Shown: positions 30,086 to 40,010, numbered from the stretch's first letter. The stretch: 64,000 nucleotides of DNA from Streptomyces cavernae (GCF_004023625.1 NZ_RPDJ01000023.1:62001-126000), one strand, 5' to 3'. A program made the numbers and translations. The notes: generated from the sequence alone by a model not told the origin.

Positions 30086-30928
30086 TTACGCCACCCGTGT
30101 GAACTCCACCGTCACCTCCGGCGGTCCACCCGCCACCCCCCGGTAGATCCCCTTGTGCGGTGTCACGTCGTCGTAGTCGCGCCCGCGACCCACCACCACG
30201 TGGGACTCGTCGGCGCGGGTCCGGTTCGTCGGGTCGTAGCCCGTCCAGTCCCCGGCCCAGTACTCGATCCACGCGTGGCTCTGCCCGGCGACGGCGCGGT
30301 GGAGTTCCGCCTCGCGCTCGGGGTGGAGGTAGCCCGAGACATAGCGGGTGGGCAGGCCGAGGCCGCGCAGCAGGCCGGCGGTGAGGTGCGCTATGTCCTG
30401 GCAGACCCCGGCACCCTTCTCCCACGCCTCCACGGCCCGCGTGTTGACACCCGTGGCGCCGGGCACGTACGACACCCGGTCCGCGACCAGCGACGACACC
30501 GCCATCGCCGTCTCGTGCGGGTCAAGCCCCCCGGCGGCGGAGCGGGCCAGGTCAACGAGTTCCGCGGGTACCGCTGTCCGTGACGTCGGTACCGCGTATT
30601 CCAACAGCCGGGAGCAGTCCGCCTGTTCGGTCACTTCCGCCCAGCTCGCCGCCTTGCGGAGCGGGCCGGGTGGGGCCGTCTCCACCAGGCTCACCGCGGT
30701 GATGGTCAGGTCCTCGTGCGGCTCCATCAGGTCGAAGCCCGTCACCTGGGTGCCCCAGTAGTCCCAGTACGACCAGGTGGCCGTGGCCGGGTGCACGGTG
30801 ACCCGGGCGTCCAGGGTGGTCTGGCCCGGCAGGGTCAGCGGGGTCATGCGGACCTCGTTGTGCGAGGACACGGCGGCCTGCGCGTACGAGACGTGCGTGG
30901 TGTGGCGGATGCGCAGTCGGCGTGACAT
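30086..30928 (-). CDS. Transglutaminase-like protein
   Basis: 280 aa from ATG 30928 with AAGGAGCG upstream. An N-terminal beta domain (RRLRIRHTTHVSYAQAAVSSHNEVRMTP) typical of COG1305 proteins is followed by a transglutaminase core. The catalytic Cys is in KGAGVCQDIAHL, the His in GQSHAWIEYWAGDW and the Asp in GYDPTNRT. Probably a cytoplasmic thiol peptidase or amide-transfer enzyme. It is the last gene of the ATP-grasp / alpha-E / transglutaminase triad, starting 2 nt after the alpha-E stop. Such trios are predicted to build and cleave peptide amide bonds. Confidence 0.92.
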   Translation of the reverse strand: MSRRLRIRHTTHVSYAQAAVSSHNEVRMTPLTLPGQTTLDARVTVHPATATWSYWDYWGTQVTGFDLMEPHEDLTITAVSLVETAPPGPLRKAASWAEVTEQADCSRLLEYAVPTSRTAVPAELVDLARSAAGGLDPHETAMAVSSLVADRVSYVPGATGVNTRAVEAWEKGAGVCQDIAHLTAGLLRGLGLPTRYVSGYLHPEREAELHRAVAGQSHAWIEYWAGDWTGYDPTNRTRADESHVVVGRGRDYDDVTPHKGIYRGVAGGPPEVTVEFTRVA

Positions 30929-30930
30929 CC

Positions 30931-31859
30931 TCACGCTCCTTCCTGGGCCCACACCACGGGCCCCTGGTACGGGAAGAACTTATCCGCCACGGCCTCCGCC
31001 GAGGCCATGCACGACGTCTGCAGATCCCGCAGCAGCACGGGAAGCGCGTCGGTGAGCCCCGCCGAGTCCAGGTACTCCAGGCGGGTGCGCATCCGGCCGA
31101 TGGGGCGGCGCGCCGGGTCCTGGCGGGGGCGGCCGAGCGCCGCCAGGCACTCCTCCGCCGTGGTCAGCGCGTGCAGCGCCGAACGCGGGAACTCCCGGTC
31201 CAGCAGCAGGAACTCGGCGACCCTGGAGGTGTCGCCGAAGCCGCTGTGGACCCGCGCGTACGCCTCGTCGGCCCCGCTCGCGCTCAGCAGGGTCGGCCAG
31301 TCGGGGGCGTGCGCGGCGTCCAGGACGCGCACGGACAGCAGCCGGACCGTCATGTCCACACGTTCCAGGCTGCGGCCCAGGACGACGAAACGCCAACTGT
31401 CGTCGCGGCTCATGGTGGAGTCGGCGAGGCCGAAGAAGAGGGCGGCCCTCCGCCGCACCAGCTCCAGATAGGCGTACGGGCCCGTCCGCCGTGCCGCCGT
31501 GCGCTGGTCGGCGAGCGCGTGCCACGTCGAGTTGAGGCACTCCCACATCTCGGACGAGACCGCCTCGCGTGCGCTGCGGGCGTTCAGCCGGGCGGCACCG
31601 AGCGCGCCCTCGATGGAGCCCGTCGAGCGCGCGTCGAAGGCCAACTGGTCGAGGACCTGCTGCATGTCGACGGGGTCGGGTCCGGCGTCCACACCGAGGA
31701 TCGCGTACAGCGAGCGGCAGGCGGCGTCCTCGTCGCGCCAGGGGTCCTCCAGCAGGCGGTGCAGGTAGGCGTCGAGGATGCGGCCGGTGGCGTCCGCCCG
31801 CTCGACGTAACGGCCCGTCCAGGTCAGGGCCTCGGCTATCCGGGAGAGGATCACGTCGT

Positions 31860-31863
<4 letters not shown>
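30931..31863 (-). CDS. Alpha-E domain protein
   Basis: 310 aa from GTG 31863, whose GTGA overlaps the ATP-grasp stop. All-helical, with the family opening ILSRIAEALTWTGRYVERADATGRILDAYLHRLLED and the conserved RDDSWRFVVLGRSLERVDMT motif (COG2307). It always co-occurs with the circularly permuted ATP-grasp, suggesting a complex or a regulatory partner. No catalytic residues have been defined for the family. Confidence 0.92.
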
Positions 31864-33407
<1,544 letters not shown>

Positions 33408-33541
33408 GACTGGACGGTAAGTGCGGTGTGTAACGCGGCGATCACTGGCCGATTTCCGCCAGTTGTCGGGGCCGACCTTGGGGCTCGCAGTGGGCCGTGC
33501 GAGCCCCGAGGTCTGCTCTCAGGCCCCGGCAGTCACCCTCG

Positions 33542-34357
33542 TCACGGCTTGCGGGCGAGGCCGCCGTGCTGGCCGATGGGCTCCGGGGCGGTGTCCGCCG
33601 GGTCCGGGTGCCAGAGGGGTACGGAGACGACTCCTGGTTCGACGAGTTCCAGGCCGTCGAAGTACCCGGTGATCTGCTCGACCGGCCGGAGGAAGTAGGG
33701 GACGGCGCCGGTCTCGTTGTAGGCGTCCTGGGCCGCCTCGTAGGCCGGGTCGGTGCCCCGTGAACCCTCGTTGACGGAGAGGTAGCTGCCCGCGGGCAGG
33801 CCGCCCAGCAGGCTCGAAACGATGCCGCGTGCCTGGTCGTAGTCGGCGACATGGCCGAGGATGCCGCTGAGGATCAGGGCGGTGGGGCGGGTGAGGTCCA
33901 GTGTCTCGGCGGCCGAGGCGAGGATGCGGTCCGTGTCGAAGAGACTGGCGTCGACGTAGGAGGTCGCGCCCTCGGGGGTGGAGTAGAGCAGGGCGCGGGC
34001 GTGCGAGAGGACCATCGGATCGTTGTCGACGTAGACGATCCTGCTCTCCGGTGCCAGGCGCTGGGCGACCTGGTGGGTGTTCTCCGCGGTCGGCAGGCCG
34101 GTGCCCACGTCCAGGAACTGCCGGACGCCCGCCTCGTTGACGAGGTACGTGACGGTGCGGCGCAGGAAGGCGCGGCTGCTGCGGGCGATCGTCACGATGC
34201 CCGGGAACACGGCGGTGTAGGCGTCACCGGCCGCCTCGTCCACCGGGTAGTTGTCCTTGCCGCCCAGCCAGTAGTTCCAGATGCGCGCGGAGTGCGGCAC
34301 CGAGGTGTCGATCTTCTGATGCGCCGCCGGTCCGGGCGTCGTCGCATGCTCGGTCAT
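33542..34357 (-). CDS. PF04672-type S-adenosylmethionine methyltransferase, copy 1
   Basis: 271 aa from ATG 34357. The family opening is present: IDTSVPHSARIWNYWLGGKDNYPVDEAAGD. SAM-binding segments are QFLDVGTGLPTAENTHQVAQ and RIVYVDNDPMVLSHARALL. The Streptomyces-expanded family usually lies near regulators or integral membrane genes and its substrate is unknown. It shares most of its sequence, its start context and its leader with copy 2 at 34465-35277, so the pair arose by tandem duplication. Confidence 0.93.
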   Translation of the reverse strand: MTEHATTPGPAAHQKIDTSVPHSARIWNYWLGGKDNYPVDEAAGDAYTAVFPGIVTIARSSRAFLRRTVTYLVNEAGVRQFLDVGTGLPTAENTHQVAQRLAPESRIVYVDNDPMVLSHARALLYSTPEGATSYVDASLFDTDRILASAAETLDLTRPTALILSGILGHVADYDQARGIVSSLLGGLPAGSYLSVNEGSRGTDPAYEAAQDAYNETGAVPYFLRPVEQITGYFDGLELVEPGVVSVPLWHPDPADTAPEPIGQHGGLARKP

Positions 34358-34417
34358 GGGTACCGTCCGTCTGTTTTCAGCCGAGGCGTGAACTTTTCAA
34401 TGCACAACTTACGTCCC
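34358..34417 (-). promoter_or_regulatory. Duplicated leader of methyltransferase copy 1
   Basis: The 60 bp upstream of this start match the 60 bp upstream of copy 2 (35278-35337) at nearly all positions, including the blocks TGTTTTCAGCCGAGGCGTG and ATGCACAACTTACG read on the + strand. The conserved spacing implies that a promoter or operator was duplicated with the gene. Confidence 0.75.
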
Positions 34418-34464
34418 AATGCGCAGGGCCCGTACCCCAGTTCGGGGTTTCCCGCGCCGCCGTC

Positions 34465-35277
34465 TCACGGTTTGCGGGCGAGACCGCCGTGCTCGCCGAC
34501 GGCGTCCTGGGCGGGGGAGCCGGGGTCCGGGCGCCAGTGCGGGACGGAGACGACACCGGGTTCCACGAGGTCCAGGCCGTCGAAGAAGGCGGCGATCCGG
34601 TCGACCGGGCGCAGGAAGTAGGGGACGGCGCCGGTCTCGTTGTAGGCGTCCTGGGCTGCCTCGTAGGCCGGGTCGATGCCCCGTGAACCGTCGTTGATGG
34701 AGAGGTGGCTGCCGGACGGCAGGGCGTCCATGAGGTGTTTGACGATGGAGCGGGCCTCGTCGTAATCGGCCTGGTGGCCAAGGATGTTGCTGAGGATCAG
34801 GCCGGTGGGGCGGCTGAGGTCCAGCGTCTCGGCGGCGGCGGTCAGGATGCGGTCGGGATCCTTCAAGTCCGCGTCGATGTAGGCGGTGGCGCCCTCCGGC
34901 GCGGAGCGGAGCAGGGCGCGGGCGTGCGCGAGGACCATGGGGTCGTTGTCGACGTAGACGATCCTGGACTCGGGGGCGAGCCGCTGGGCCACCTCATGGG
35001 TGTTGTCCGCGGTGGGCAGGCCGGTGCCGATGTCCAGGAACTGCCGGATGCCCGCCTCGGTGACCAGGTACTCGATGTTGCGGCGCAGGAAGGCGCGGCT
35101 GCTGCGGGCGATGGTGACGATGCCGGGGAAGACGGCGGTGTAGGCGTCGCCCGCCTCCTCGTCTACGCGGTAGTTGTCCTTGCCGCCCAGCCAGTAGTTC
35201 CAGATGCGCGCGGAGTGCGGCACCGAGGTGTCGATCTTCTGGTCCGCCGGTCCGGGCGTCGTCGCATGGTCGGTCAT
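34465..35277 (-). CDS. PF04672-type S-adenosylmethionine methyltransferase, copy 2
   Basis: 270 aa from ATG 35277, the codon that aligns with the start of copy 1; GTG 35283 is an alternative. It has the same domain layout, with FLDIGTGLPTADNTHEVAQR and RIVYVDNDPMVLAHARALL for SAM binding, and the shared C-terminus EHGGLARKP. Differences from copy 1 cluster in the middle and near the C-terminus (VKHLMDALPSGSHLSINDGSR against SSLLGGLPAGSYLSVNEGSR), so substrates may differ slightly. Both genes are preceded by the same leader and are probably co-expressed. Confidence 0.93.
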   Translation of the reverse strand: MTDHATTPGPADQKIDTSVPHSARIWNYWLGGKDNYRVDEEAGDAYTAVFPGIVTIARSSRAFLRRNIEYLVTEAGIRQFLDIGTGLPTADNTHEVAQRLAPESRIVYVDNDPMVLAHARALLRSAPEGATAYIDADLKDPDRILTAAAETLDLSRPTGLILSNILGHQADYDEARSIVKHLMDALPSGSHLSINDGSRGIDPAYEAAQDAYNETGAVPYFLRPVDRIAAFFDGLDLVEPGVVSVPHWRPDPGSPAQDAVGEHGGLARKP

Positions 35278-35337
35278 GGCCACCGTCCGTCTGTTTTCAG
35301 CCGAGGCGTGAACTGTTTAATGCACAACTTACGGCCC
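35278..35337 (-). promoter_or_regulatory. Duplicated leader of methyltransferase copy 2
   Basis: Partner of the 34358-34417 leader, almost identical over 60 bp. The main differences are in the AACTTTTCAA / AACTGTTTAA block, which may be the promoter core. Confidence 0.75.
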
Positions 35338-35541
35338 CAACGAACCGTTTACCTACACCAGTTCACCTTTCGGGTCGGCTTGGGCCCGATTCCTTTCACT
35401 GGTCCACGCCACTTCACTTCTCACCGGGATCTTCGGCGTTCTCCGTCCGTGACCGCGTCGGGGCCTGGTTGCTCGCGTAAGGTGGCGGCCCCGCCGGTTG
35501 CGCGGCGGGGTGCTGAAGCCCTCGGGGACCAGGAGTGGGAG

Positions 35542-36540
35542 ATGGCCGGGCACGTCAGAGACGCGCATCCGCACGGGCCGGACCGGCTGTGCGAGGCCGG
35601 GGAGCGGGTGTACTCACGGGCGGTGCGCCGGGGCCGGGTTTCGCGAGAGGACGCCGAGTCGGTGCCGTGCCTGGTGGAACTCGCCTTTCTGCATCCGGAC
35701 CCCGACGACATGGGCTGGCTGCTGCCGACCTCTCCGCACGAGGTGATGGCCCGGCTGTTGCGCGACATGAACGCGGACGTCGCCGCCAGCCAGGAGCGGA
35801 TGCGCAGGGCGTCCGCTGCGTTCGAGCGCTTCGCGGAGCTGGAGGGCGCCCAGCAGGTGCCGGTGCGCGGCTTCGCCCTCAGGGTGCTCGACGGCTTTCC
35901 CCGGATCCGCGCCGCCATGGACGAGGCCGCGCAGGTGTGCACCAACGAGGTGCTGTCCGTGCAGCCGGGCGGGATCCGCCGGGAGGGCGAACTGTCCGAA
36001 GGGCTGCACCGGGCGCAGGAACTGCGCCGGCGCGGGGTGCGGATGCGGGACCTGTACACCCATGTGGCCCGGCACGGGCAGGGGTTGCACAACTATCTGG
36101 AGATGATGGGCGACGCGGTGGAGGCGCGCACCCTCGACGAGGTCACCGAGCGGCTGATCCTCTTCGACCGGACGGTCGCGTTCATCCCCGTCAACCCGGA
36201 GCGCACCCTCGCGCTGGAGATCCGCCACCCGGCCCTGGTGAACTATCTCGGCACCGTCTTCGAGCGGCTGTGGCGCCTTGCGATCCCGCTGAGCGCCCCC
36301 CTGCCGGAGACCGGGATCGACGGAATCTCCCACCGGGACCGGGCCATCGCCGCGCTGCTCGCCGAAGGCCACCAGGACGCGGTGGTCGCCGAACGCCTCG
36401 GCATCAGCGTCCGCACCGCCCGCGCCCATATCGCCAAGCTCGCCGAGGCGTTGGGCGCCGCGAGCCGCACCCAGCTCGGCGTCCGCATCGCGCAGACGGG
36501 CCTGGACTCCCCGCCCCGAACGTCGTCGCTGCTGCCTTGA
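35542..36540 (+). CDS. LuxR-HTH regulator with TrmB-like N-terminal half, paralogue 1
   Basis: 332 aa from ATG 35542, with AGGAGTGGGAG upstream. Residues 1-70 look like the TrmB-type or helical sensor segment shared by the three paralogues (CEAGERVYSRAVRRGRVSREDAESVPCLVELAFLHPD). The middle has the common block VLSVQPGGIRREGELSEGLHRAQEL. The last 60 residues are a LuxR/GerE helix-turn-helix (ISHRDRAIAALLAEGHQDAVVAERLGISVRTARAHIAKL). No response-regulator receiver or autoinducer domain. It converges on paralogue 2. It may control the secreted-peptide gene or the methyltransferases. Confidence 0.88.
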   Translation: MAGHVRDAHPHGPDRLCEAGERVYSRAVRRGRVSREDAESVPCLVELAFLHPDPDDMGWLLPTSPHEVMARLLRDMNADVAASQERMRRASAAFERFAELEGAQQVPVRGFALRVLDGFPRIRAAMDEAAQVCTNEVLSVQPGGIRREGELSEGLHRAQELRRRGVRMRDLYTHVARHGQGLHNYLEMMGDAVEARTLDEVTERLILFDRTVAFIPVNPERTLALEIRHPALVNYLGTVFERLWRLAIPLSAPLPETGIDGISHRDRAIAALLAEGHQDAVVAERLGISVRTARAHIAKLAEALGAASRTQLGVRIAQTGLDSPPRTSSLLP

Positions 36541-36561
36541 GCCGTGCCGGCCGCCGAGCCG

Positions 36562-37545
36562 TCACCCGCCTGTTCCCTCGTGCTTCAGGATCCCCGACTC
36601 GGCTATGAGGTAGCCGAGTTGGGCGCGGCTCTCGCTGCCGAGCAGATCGGCGAGCTTCGCGATGTGCACCCGTACCGTACGGACGTTCATGCCCAGGCGT
36701 TCGGCGATGACCGCGTCGTTGCAGCCCTGGATCAGCAGTTGCGCGACGGCCCGTTGCCGCGTCGTGAGCCCGTTCTTCACGGGCTGCGGAGCTGCGTAGG
36801 GGTACATGGGCGTGCCAAGGCTCCACAGGCGTTCGAACGTCGTCACCAGGTAGTCGACCAGCCCGGGATGGCGCAGCTCCAGAGCGACGGACCGGTCCTT
36901 GCTCCCCGGGATGAAGGCCACCTCACGGTCGACCACGATCAGCCGCTCGGTCACCTCGTCGAGCGTGCGCACCTCCACATCGCCCTGCAGATGCTCGAAG
37001 TGTCCGAGAACCGGCAGGGAGTGGCGCGCGGTGTGCTGGTACAGCGTGCGCATCCGCACCCCGCGGGCCACCACCGGCTGCTCCCGGCTGAGCGCCTGGT
37101 TCAGCACCTCCTCCGACCGCTTGCCGCCGGGCTGGACGGTGAGGATCTCCTCACGGCACTCGGCGATGACGCTGTCGAGGACGGCGTCGATCCGCGGGAA
37201 CCCCTCCAGCACGGTGATCGCCGACGACGACACGGCCGAGTCCCCCGCGGTGTGCAGGGCCATCAGCGGCTCGAAGACGGCGGCCAGCTTCACCTGACGG
37301 TCCCGCTCCGCCGCGACCTGCCGCTCCGAAGCGCGCAGCAGCCGGGGCAGGGCCACGGAGGGCGCCGTCGGGAGCAGCCACCGGTCGTCCCCGGCGTCCC
37401 GCTGCAGCAGCCCGAAGTCGATCAGGCAGGGAGTCGTATCGGCGTCCTCGTGCGGTACGCGCCCCTCGTCGAGTGCCCGGGCGTAGAGGTTCGCACCGGC
37501 CTCGCACAACTCCTCGACTCCGTGCGGATGGGATTCGGGTGCCAC
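36562..37545 (-). CDS. LuxR-HTH regulator, paralogue 2
   Basis: 327 aa from GTG 37545, which has GAGGGAG 6 nt upstream; GTG 37551 is the other option. Same architecture as its neighbours: N-terminal CEAGANLYARALDEGRVPHEDAD segment, shared middle (TVQPGGKRSEEVLNQALSREQPVVARGVRMRTLYQHTARHS), VRTLDEVTERLIVVDREVAFIPG, and a C-terminal LuxR HTH (LTTRQRAVAQLLIQGCNDAVIAERLGMNVRTVRVHIAKL). It is transcribed leftward, 90 bp after paralogue 3. The conserved middle is likely a ligand or partner-sensing domain rather than a phosphorylation site. Confidence 0.88.
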   Translation of the reverse strand: MAPESHPHGVEELCEAGANLYARALDEGRVPHEDADTTPCLIDFGLLQRDAGDDRWLLPTAPSVALPRLLRASERQVAAERDRQVKLAAVFEPLMALHTAGDSAVSSSAITVLEGFPRIDAVLDSVIAECREEILTVQPGGKRSEEVLNQALSREQPVVARGVRMRTLYQHTARHSLPVLGHFEHLQGDVEVRTLDEVTERLIVVDREVAFIPGSKDRSVALELRHPGLVDYLVTTFERLWSLGTPMYPYAAPQPVKNGLTTRQRAVAQLLIQGCNDAVIAERLGMNVRTVRVHIAKLADLLGSESRAQLGYLIAESGILKHEGTGG

Positions 37546-37635
37546 GGCCACCTCCCTCGGCAGGGCGGGATGTCAGGGCGGGATCCTAAGCCCGGGCCGT
37601 GGCCGCTCTTTTGGCGATTGGCTGAAAACAGCCCC

Positions 37636-38619
37636 TCACTGATCCTCGTCCAGGATCCCCGACTGCGCGATCAAGTAGCCGAGTTGGGCTCTGCTGCCGC
37701 TGCCGAGCGCTGCGGCGATCTTGGCGATATGTGCGCGGCAGGTGCGGACGTTCATCCCGAGGCGGCGGGCGATCGCCTCGTCGACGTGGCCCTCGATGAG
37801 CAACCGGGCGATGGTGCGCTGGACGCCCGTGATGCCGTTCGGGTCGATGTCGTTGGGGACTTCCTCGGTCAGCGGGACGGCGCGCTGCCAGAGCTGCTCG
37901 AAGACCTTGGCGAGATACTCCACCAGGCCGGGGTGGCGCAGTTCGAGGGCGACCCGCCGGTCGTCGCTCGCGGGGATGAAGGCGACTTCGCGGTCGAAGA
38001 TGATGAGCCGTTCGATGAGTTCCTCGAGCGTTCGCACCTCGATCCGGCCGCCGGATATTCGCTCCACGTAGGCGAGCGTGCCCTGGCTGTGGCGTGCGGT
38101 GTGCTGGTAGAGCGTGCGGATGTTGACGCCGCGGTCGGTGAGCGGCCGGTCGCGCTCCAGCGCCTGCAGCAGCGCGTCGGCGGGGCGTCCACCGCCGGGC
38201 TGCACGGTCAGCATCTCCGTACGGCACTCCGCGGTCGCCGAGTTGAGCGCCGCGTTGATGCGGTCGAAGCCCTCCAGCACGGTGATCGCGTGGATGCTCG
38301 CCTGGCTCTGGGTGCTGATGGTGATGAACGGGTCGAAGCAGTCGGTGAGTTCGATGGTCTGGCGCCGGCGTTCCTGGATTTCCCGTTCCAGAGGGTGCAA
38401 TCGTTGCGCCAACGCGACGGACGGGGGAACCGGACGCAGCCAGTTCGCGTCATCCGGATCAGGGTGGAGCAGGGCGAACTCCAGCAGACACGGTGCGGGC
38501 TCGACCTCGGCGCGCGTTATCCGTCCGGAGCGCAGCGCGTTGGCGTAATGCCGCGCGCCTTCGTCGCACAACTCTGTGACAGCGTGGGGATGTGTCCCTT
38601 TTGAGCTGTTTGCGGCCAT
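37636..38619 (-). CDS. LuxR-HTH regulator, paralogue 3, divergent from the secreted peptide
   Basis: 327 aa from ATG 38619, with GGGGGGTGGAG upstream. It is closest to paralogue 2: LTVQPGGGRPADALLQALERDRPLTDRGVNIRTLYQHTARHSQ is the shared centre, and GVQRTIARLLIEGHVDEAIARRLGMNVRTCRAHIAKI is the HTH. The 112 bp between its start and the peptide gene start form a divergent promoter region, making this regulator the best candidate to control the peptide and the Rieske-like protein. Confidence 0.88.
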   Translation of the reverse strand: MAANSSKGTHPHAVTELCDEGARHYANALRSGRITRAEVEPAPCLLEFALLHPDPDDANWLRPVPPSVALAQRLHPLEREIQERRRQTIELTDCFDPFITISTQSQASIHAITVLEGFDRINAALNSATAECRTEMLTVQPGGGRPADALLQALERDRPLTDRGVNIRTLYQHTARHSQGTLAYVERISGGRIEVRTLEELIERLIIFDREVAFIPASDDRRVALELRHPGLVEYLAKVFEQLWQRAVPLTEEVPNDIDPNGITGVQRTIARLLIEGHVDEAIARRLGMNVRTCRAHIAKIAAALGSGSRAQLGYLIAQSGILDEDQ

Positions 38620-38731
38620 TTCTCCACCCCCCAGGGTCCTGAACGTGCAGGAACATGATGCATCGCTCCTGTGGCATTGACGTGCCTGAATGAGCCATCG
38701 TCTTGTGACGCGGGGGAGAGGATTCCATCAA

Positions 38732-39010
38732 GTGAGGACGAAGCCGACTATGCGAGCGAGATTGCTTGGTTCAGTGCTTGCCGCCGTCTTCTCTGCCGCA
38801 ATGGCCGTCGGCGCCTTCGGCGGTGTGAGTTCCACCGCGGGAGAGGCCATTCCTCCGGACAGTGGGTGGACCAGTGTCGCGGTGGATCCGGCCGACAGCG
38901 GATGGACCAGTGTCGCGGCGGACCCGGCCGACAGCGGATGGACCTCTGTCGTGGTGGACGCTCCTGCCGACAGTGGGTGGACGAGTGCTCCCGTGAGTGC
39001 GGACGCATGA
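38732..39010 (+). CDS. Secreted peptide precursor with four DSGWTS repeats
   Basis: 92 aa from GTG 38732 (GGGGGAGAGG about 10 nt upstream; ATG 38750 is the alternative). Residues 1-35 are a Sec signal peptide: basic start, Ala/Val core LLGSVLAAVFSAAMAVGAF. The rest is four copies of DSGWTS at residues 43-48, 55-60, 67-72 and 80-85, separated by short Val/Ala/Asp/Pro spacers (AVDPA, AADPA, VVDAPA). No cysteine, no TM, no domain. A signal peptide followed by identical short cores with small spacers is the plan of multi-copy peptide precursors, e.g. pheromones, but modified or structural peptides are also possible. The stop overlaps the next ATG (ATGA). Confidence 0.8.
   Translation: MRTKPTMRARLLGSVLAAVFSAAMAVGAFGGVSSTAGEAIPPDSGWTSVAVDPADSGWTSVAADPADSGWTSVVVDAPADSGWTSAPVSADA
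38858..39004 (+). repeat. 36-39-bp tandem repeats coding for DSGWTS units
   Basis: Units start at 38858, 38894, 38930 (39 bp) and 38969, each opening GACAG(C/T)GG(A/G)TGGAC. Silent differences between copies (AGT/AGC, GGG/GGA) with a constant hexapeptide suggest selection on the protein, not only recent slippage. Confidence 0.9.
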
Positions 39011-39336
39011 CCACCCCGCCCGACGACCGCTCCTTCCGCAGAGAGATGGCCACGGCCTATCGCTCCGGGTGGCACTTCGTGGATCTCGTCACGGCGATCC
39101 CGGACGAGGGTGACTCGCTCATGGTCACCGTATTCGGAGAGCCCGTCGTGGTCACCCGGGAGGCGGACGAGGACGTACGGGCCTACCGGTGCCTGCGCCG
39201 CCCGCGGGGTGCCCCGCAGCCGGTCCGCTGTGCCGTGCGCTACGGAATGATCTTCGTAAACCTCGACCGGCGCGACCACCAGTTGGCCGAGCCGGACATA
39301 CAACCCCCAATACCAGCCACCCCCCGCAGTGCCTGA
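39007..39336 (+). CDS. Small Rieske-like protein lacking cluster ligands
   Basis: 109 aa from ATG 39007, overlapping the peptide-gene stop by ATGA, so translation is coupled. The sequence follows a Rieske oxygenase N-terminal domain: YRSGWHFVDLVTAIPDEGDSLMV, FGEPVVVTREADEDVRAYRC, then RYGMIFVNLD like the YGxIWVNLD strand. The expected C-x-H and C-x2-H ligands are not there: the first site reads YRCLRRPRGAP and the second loop is deleted. It therefore cannot hold a normal 2Fe-2S cluster and may be a binding or scaffold protein for the secreted peptide's maturation. The family assignment is my inference from pattern. Confidence 0.6.
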   Translation: MTTPPDDRSFRREMATAYRSGWHFVDLVTAIPDEGDSLMVTVFGEPVVVTREADEDVRAYRCLRRPRGAPQPVRCAVRYGMIFVNLDRRDHQLAEPDIQPPIPATPRSA

Positions 39337-39428
39337 CGCGATTCCCCCGTCGTTATAGATCGCGCAGGTGCTTCCCCCCGCAGCGGCGTCACCGTGACCT
39401 GAACACGGTGACGCCGCTGCAGTTTTAC

Positions 39429-39740
39429 GACCGCGTGCCCCATGTCCGACAGCCGCCCTCGGACGGCGAGGGTGCGGGGCCGGCAGCGGCTGTCCGCGGG
39501 ACGGGGGCGTGCCGGGTTCTTCGCGCGGCGACGACCGCGTGCCCGACGTCCGATGGTCGCCCTCGGACGGCGAGGGTGCGGGGCCGGCAGCGGCTGTCCG
39601 CGGGACGGGGGCGTGCCGGGTTCTTCGCGCGGCGACGACCGCGTGCCCGACGTCCGAGGGTCGCCCTCGGACGGCGAGGGTGCGGGGCCGGCAGCCGCCG
39701 TCCGACGGAAGGGGACGTGCCGGGTTCTCCGCCCGCAGCG
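39429..39740. repeat. Three 104-bp tandem repeats
   Basis: Copies begin at 39429, 39533 and 39637 with the phrase GACCGCGTGCCC. Copies 1 and 2 are nearly identical; copy 3 diverges in its last 40 bp, where it matches the reverse complement of about 63867-63930. The 104-bp period is not a multiple of three, against a coding role. Confidence 0.88.
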
Positions 39741-39968
39741 GCTGGCGCTCGGACCAGCATGCCTCCGCGTAAAACACGAAACGCGCCAGACCGAGGACGG
39801 AGAACCCGGCGCGGCCCCGACCCACCCACCGGGCCCGGGCCCCCGGCTCCGGCACCCGGCCCGGACCCCTCGGCTCCGGCACCCGGCCCGGGCCCCCGGC
39901 TCCAGCCCCCGGCTCGGGCCCTGCGGCTCCCGGCCCGGCCTCCAGCTCCAGCCCCCGGCCCGGACCAA

Positions 39969-40010
39969 GAACCCAGAACCCAGAACCCAGAACCCAGAAC
40001 CCAGAACCCG
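39969..40010. repeat. Heptamer array GAACCCA x6
   Basis: Five perfect GAACCCA units and one GAACCCG, lying 47 bp before the clpB HAIR operator. Such arrays can vary in copy number by slippage. Confidence 0.9.
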
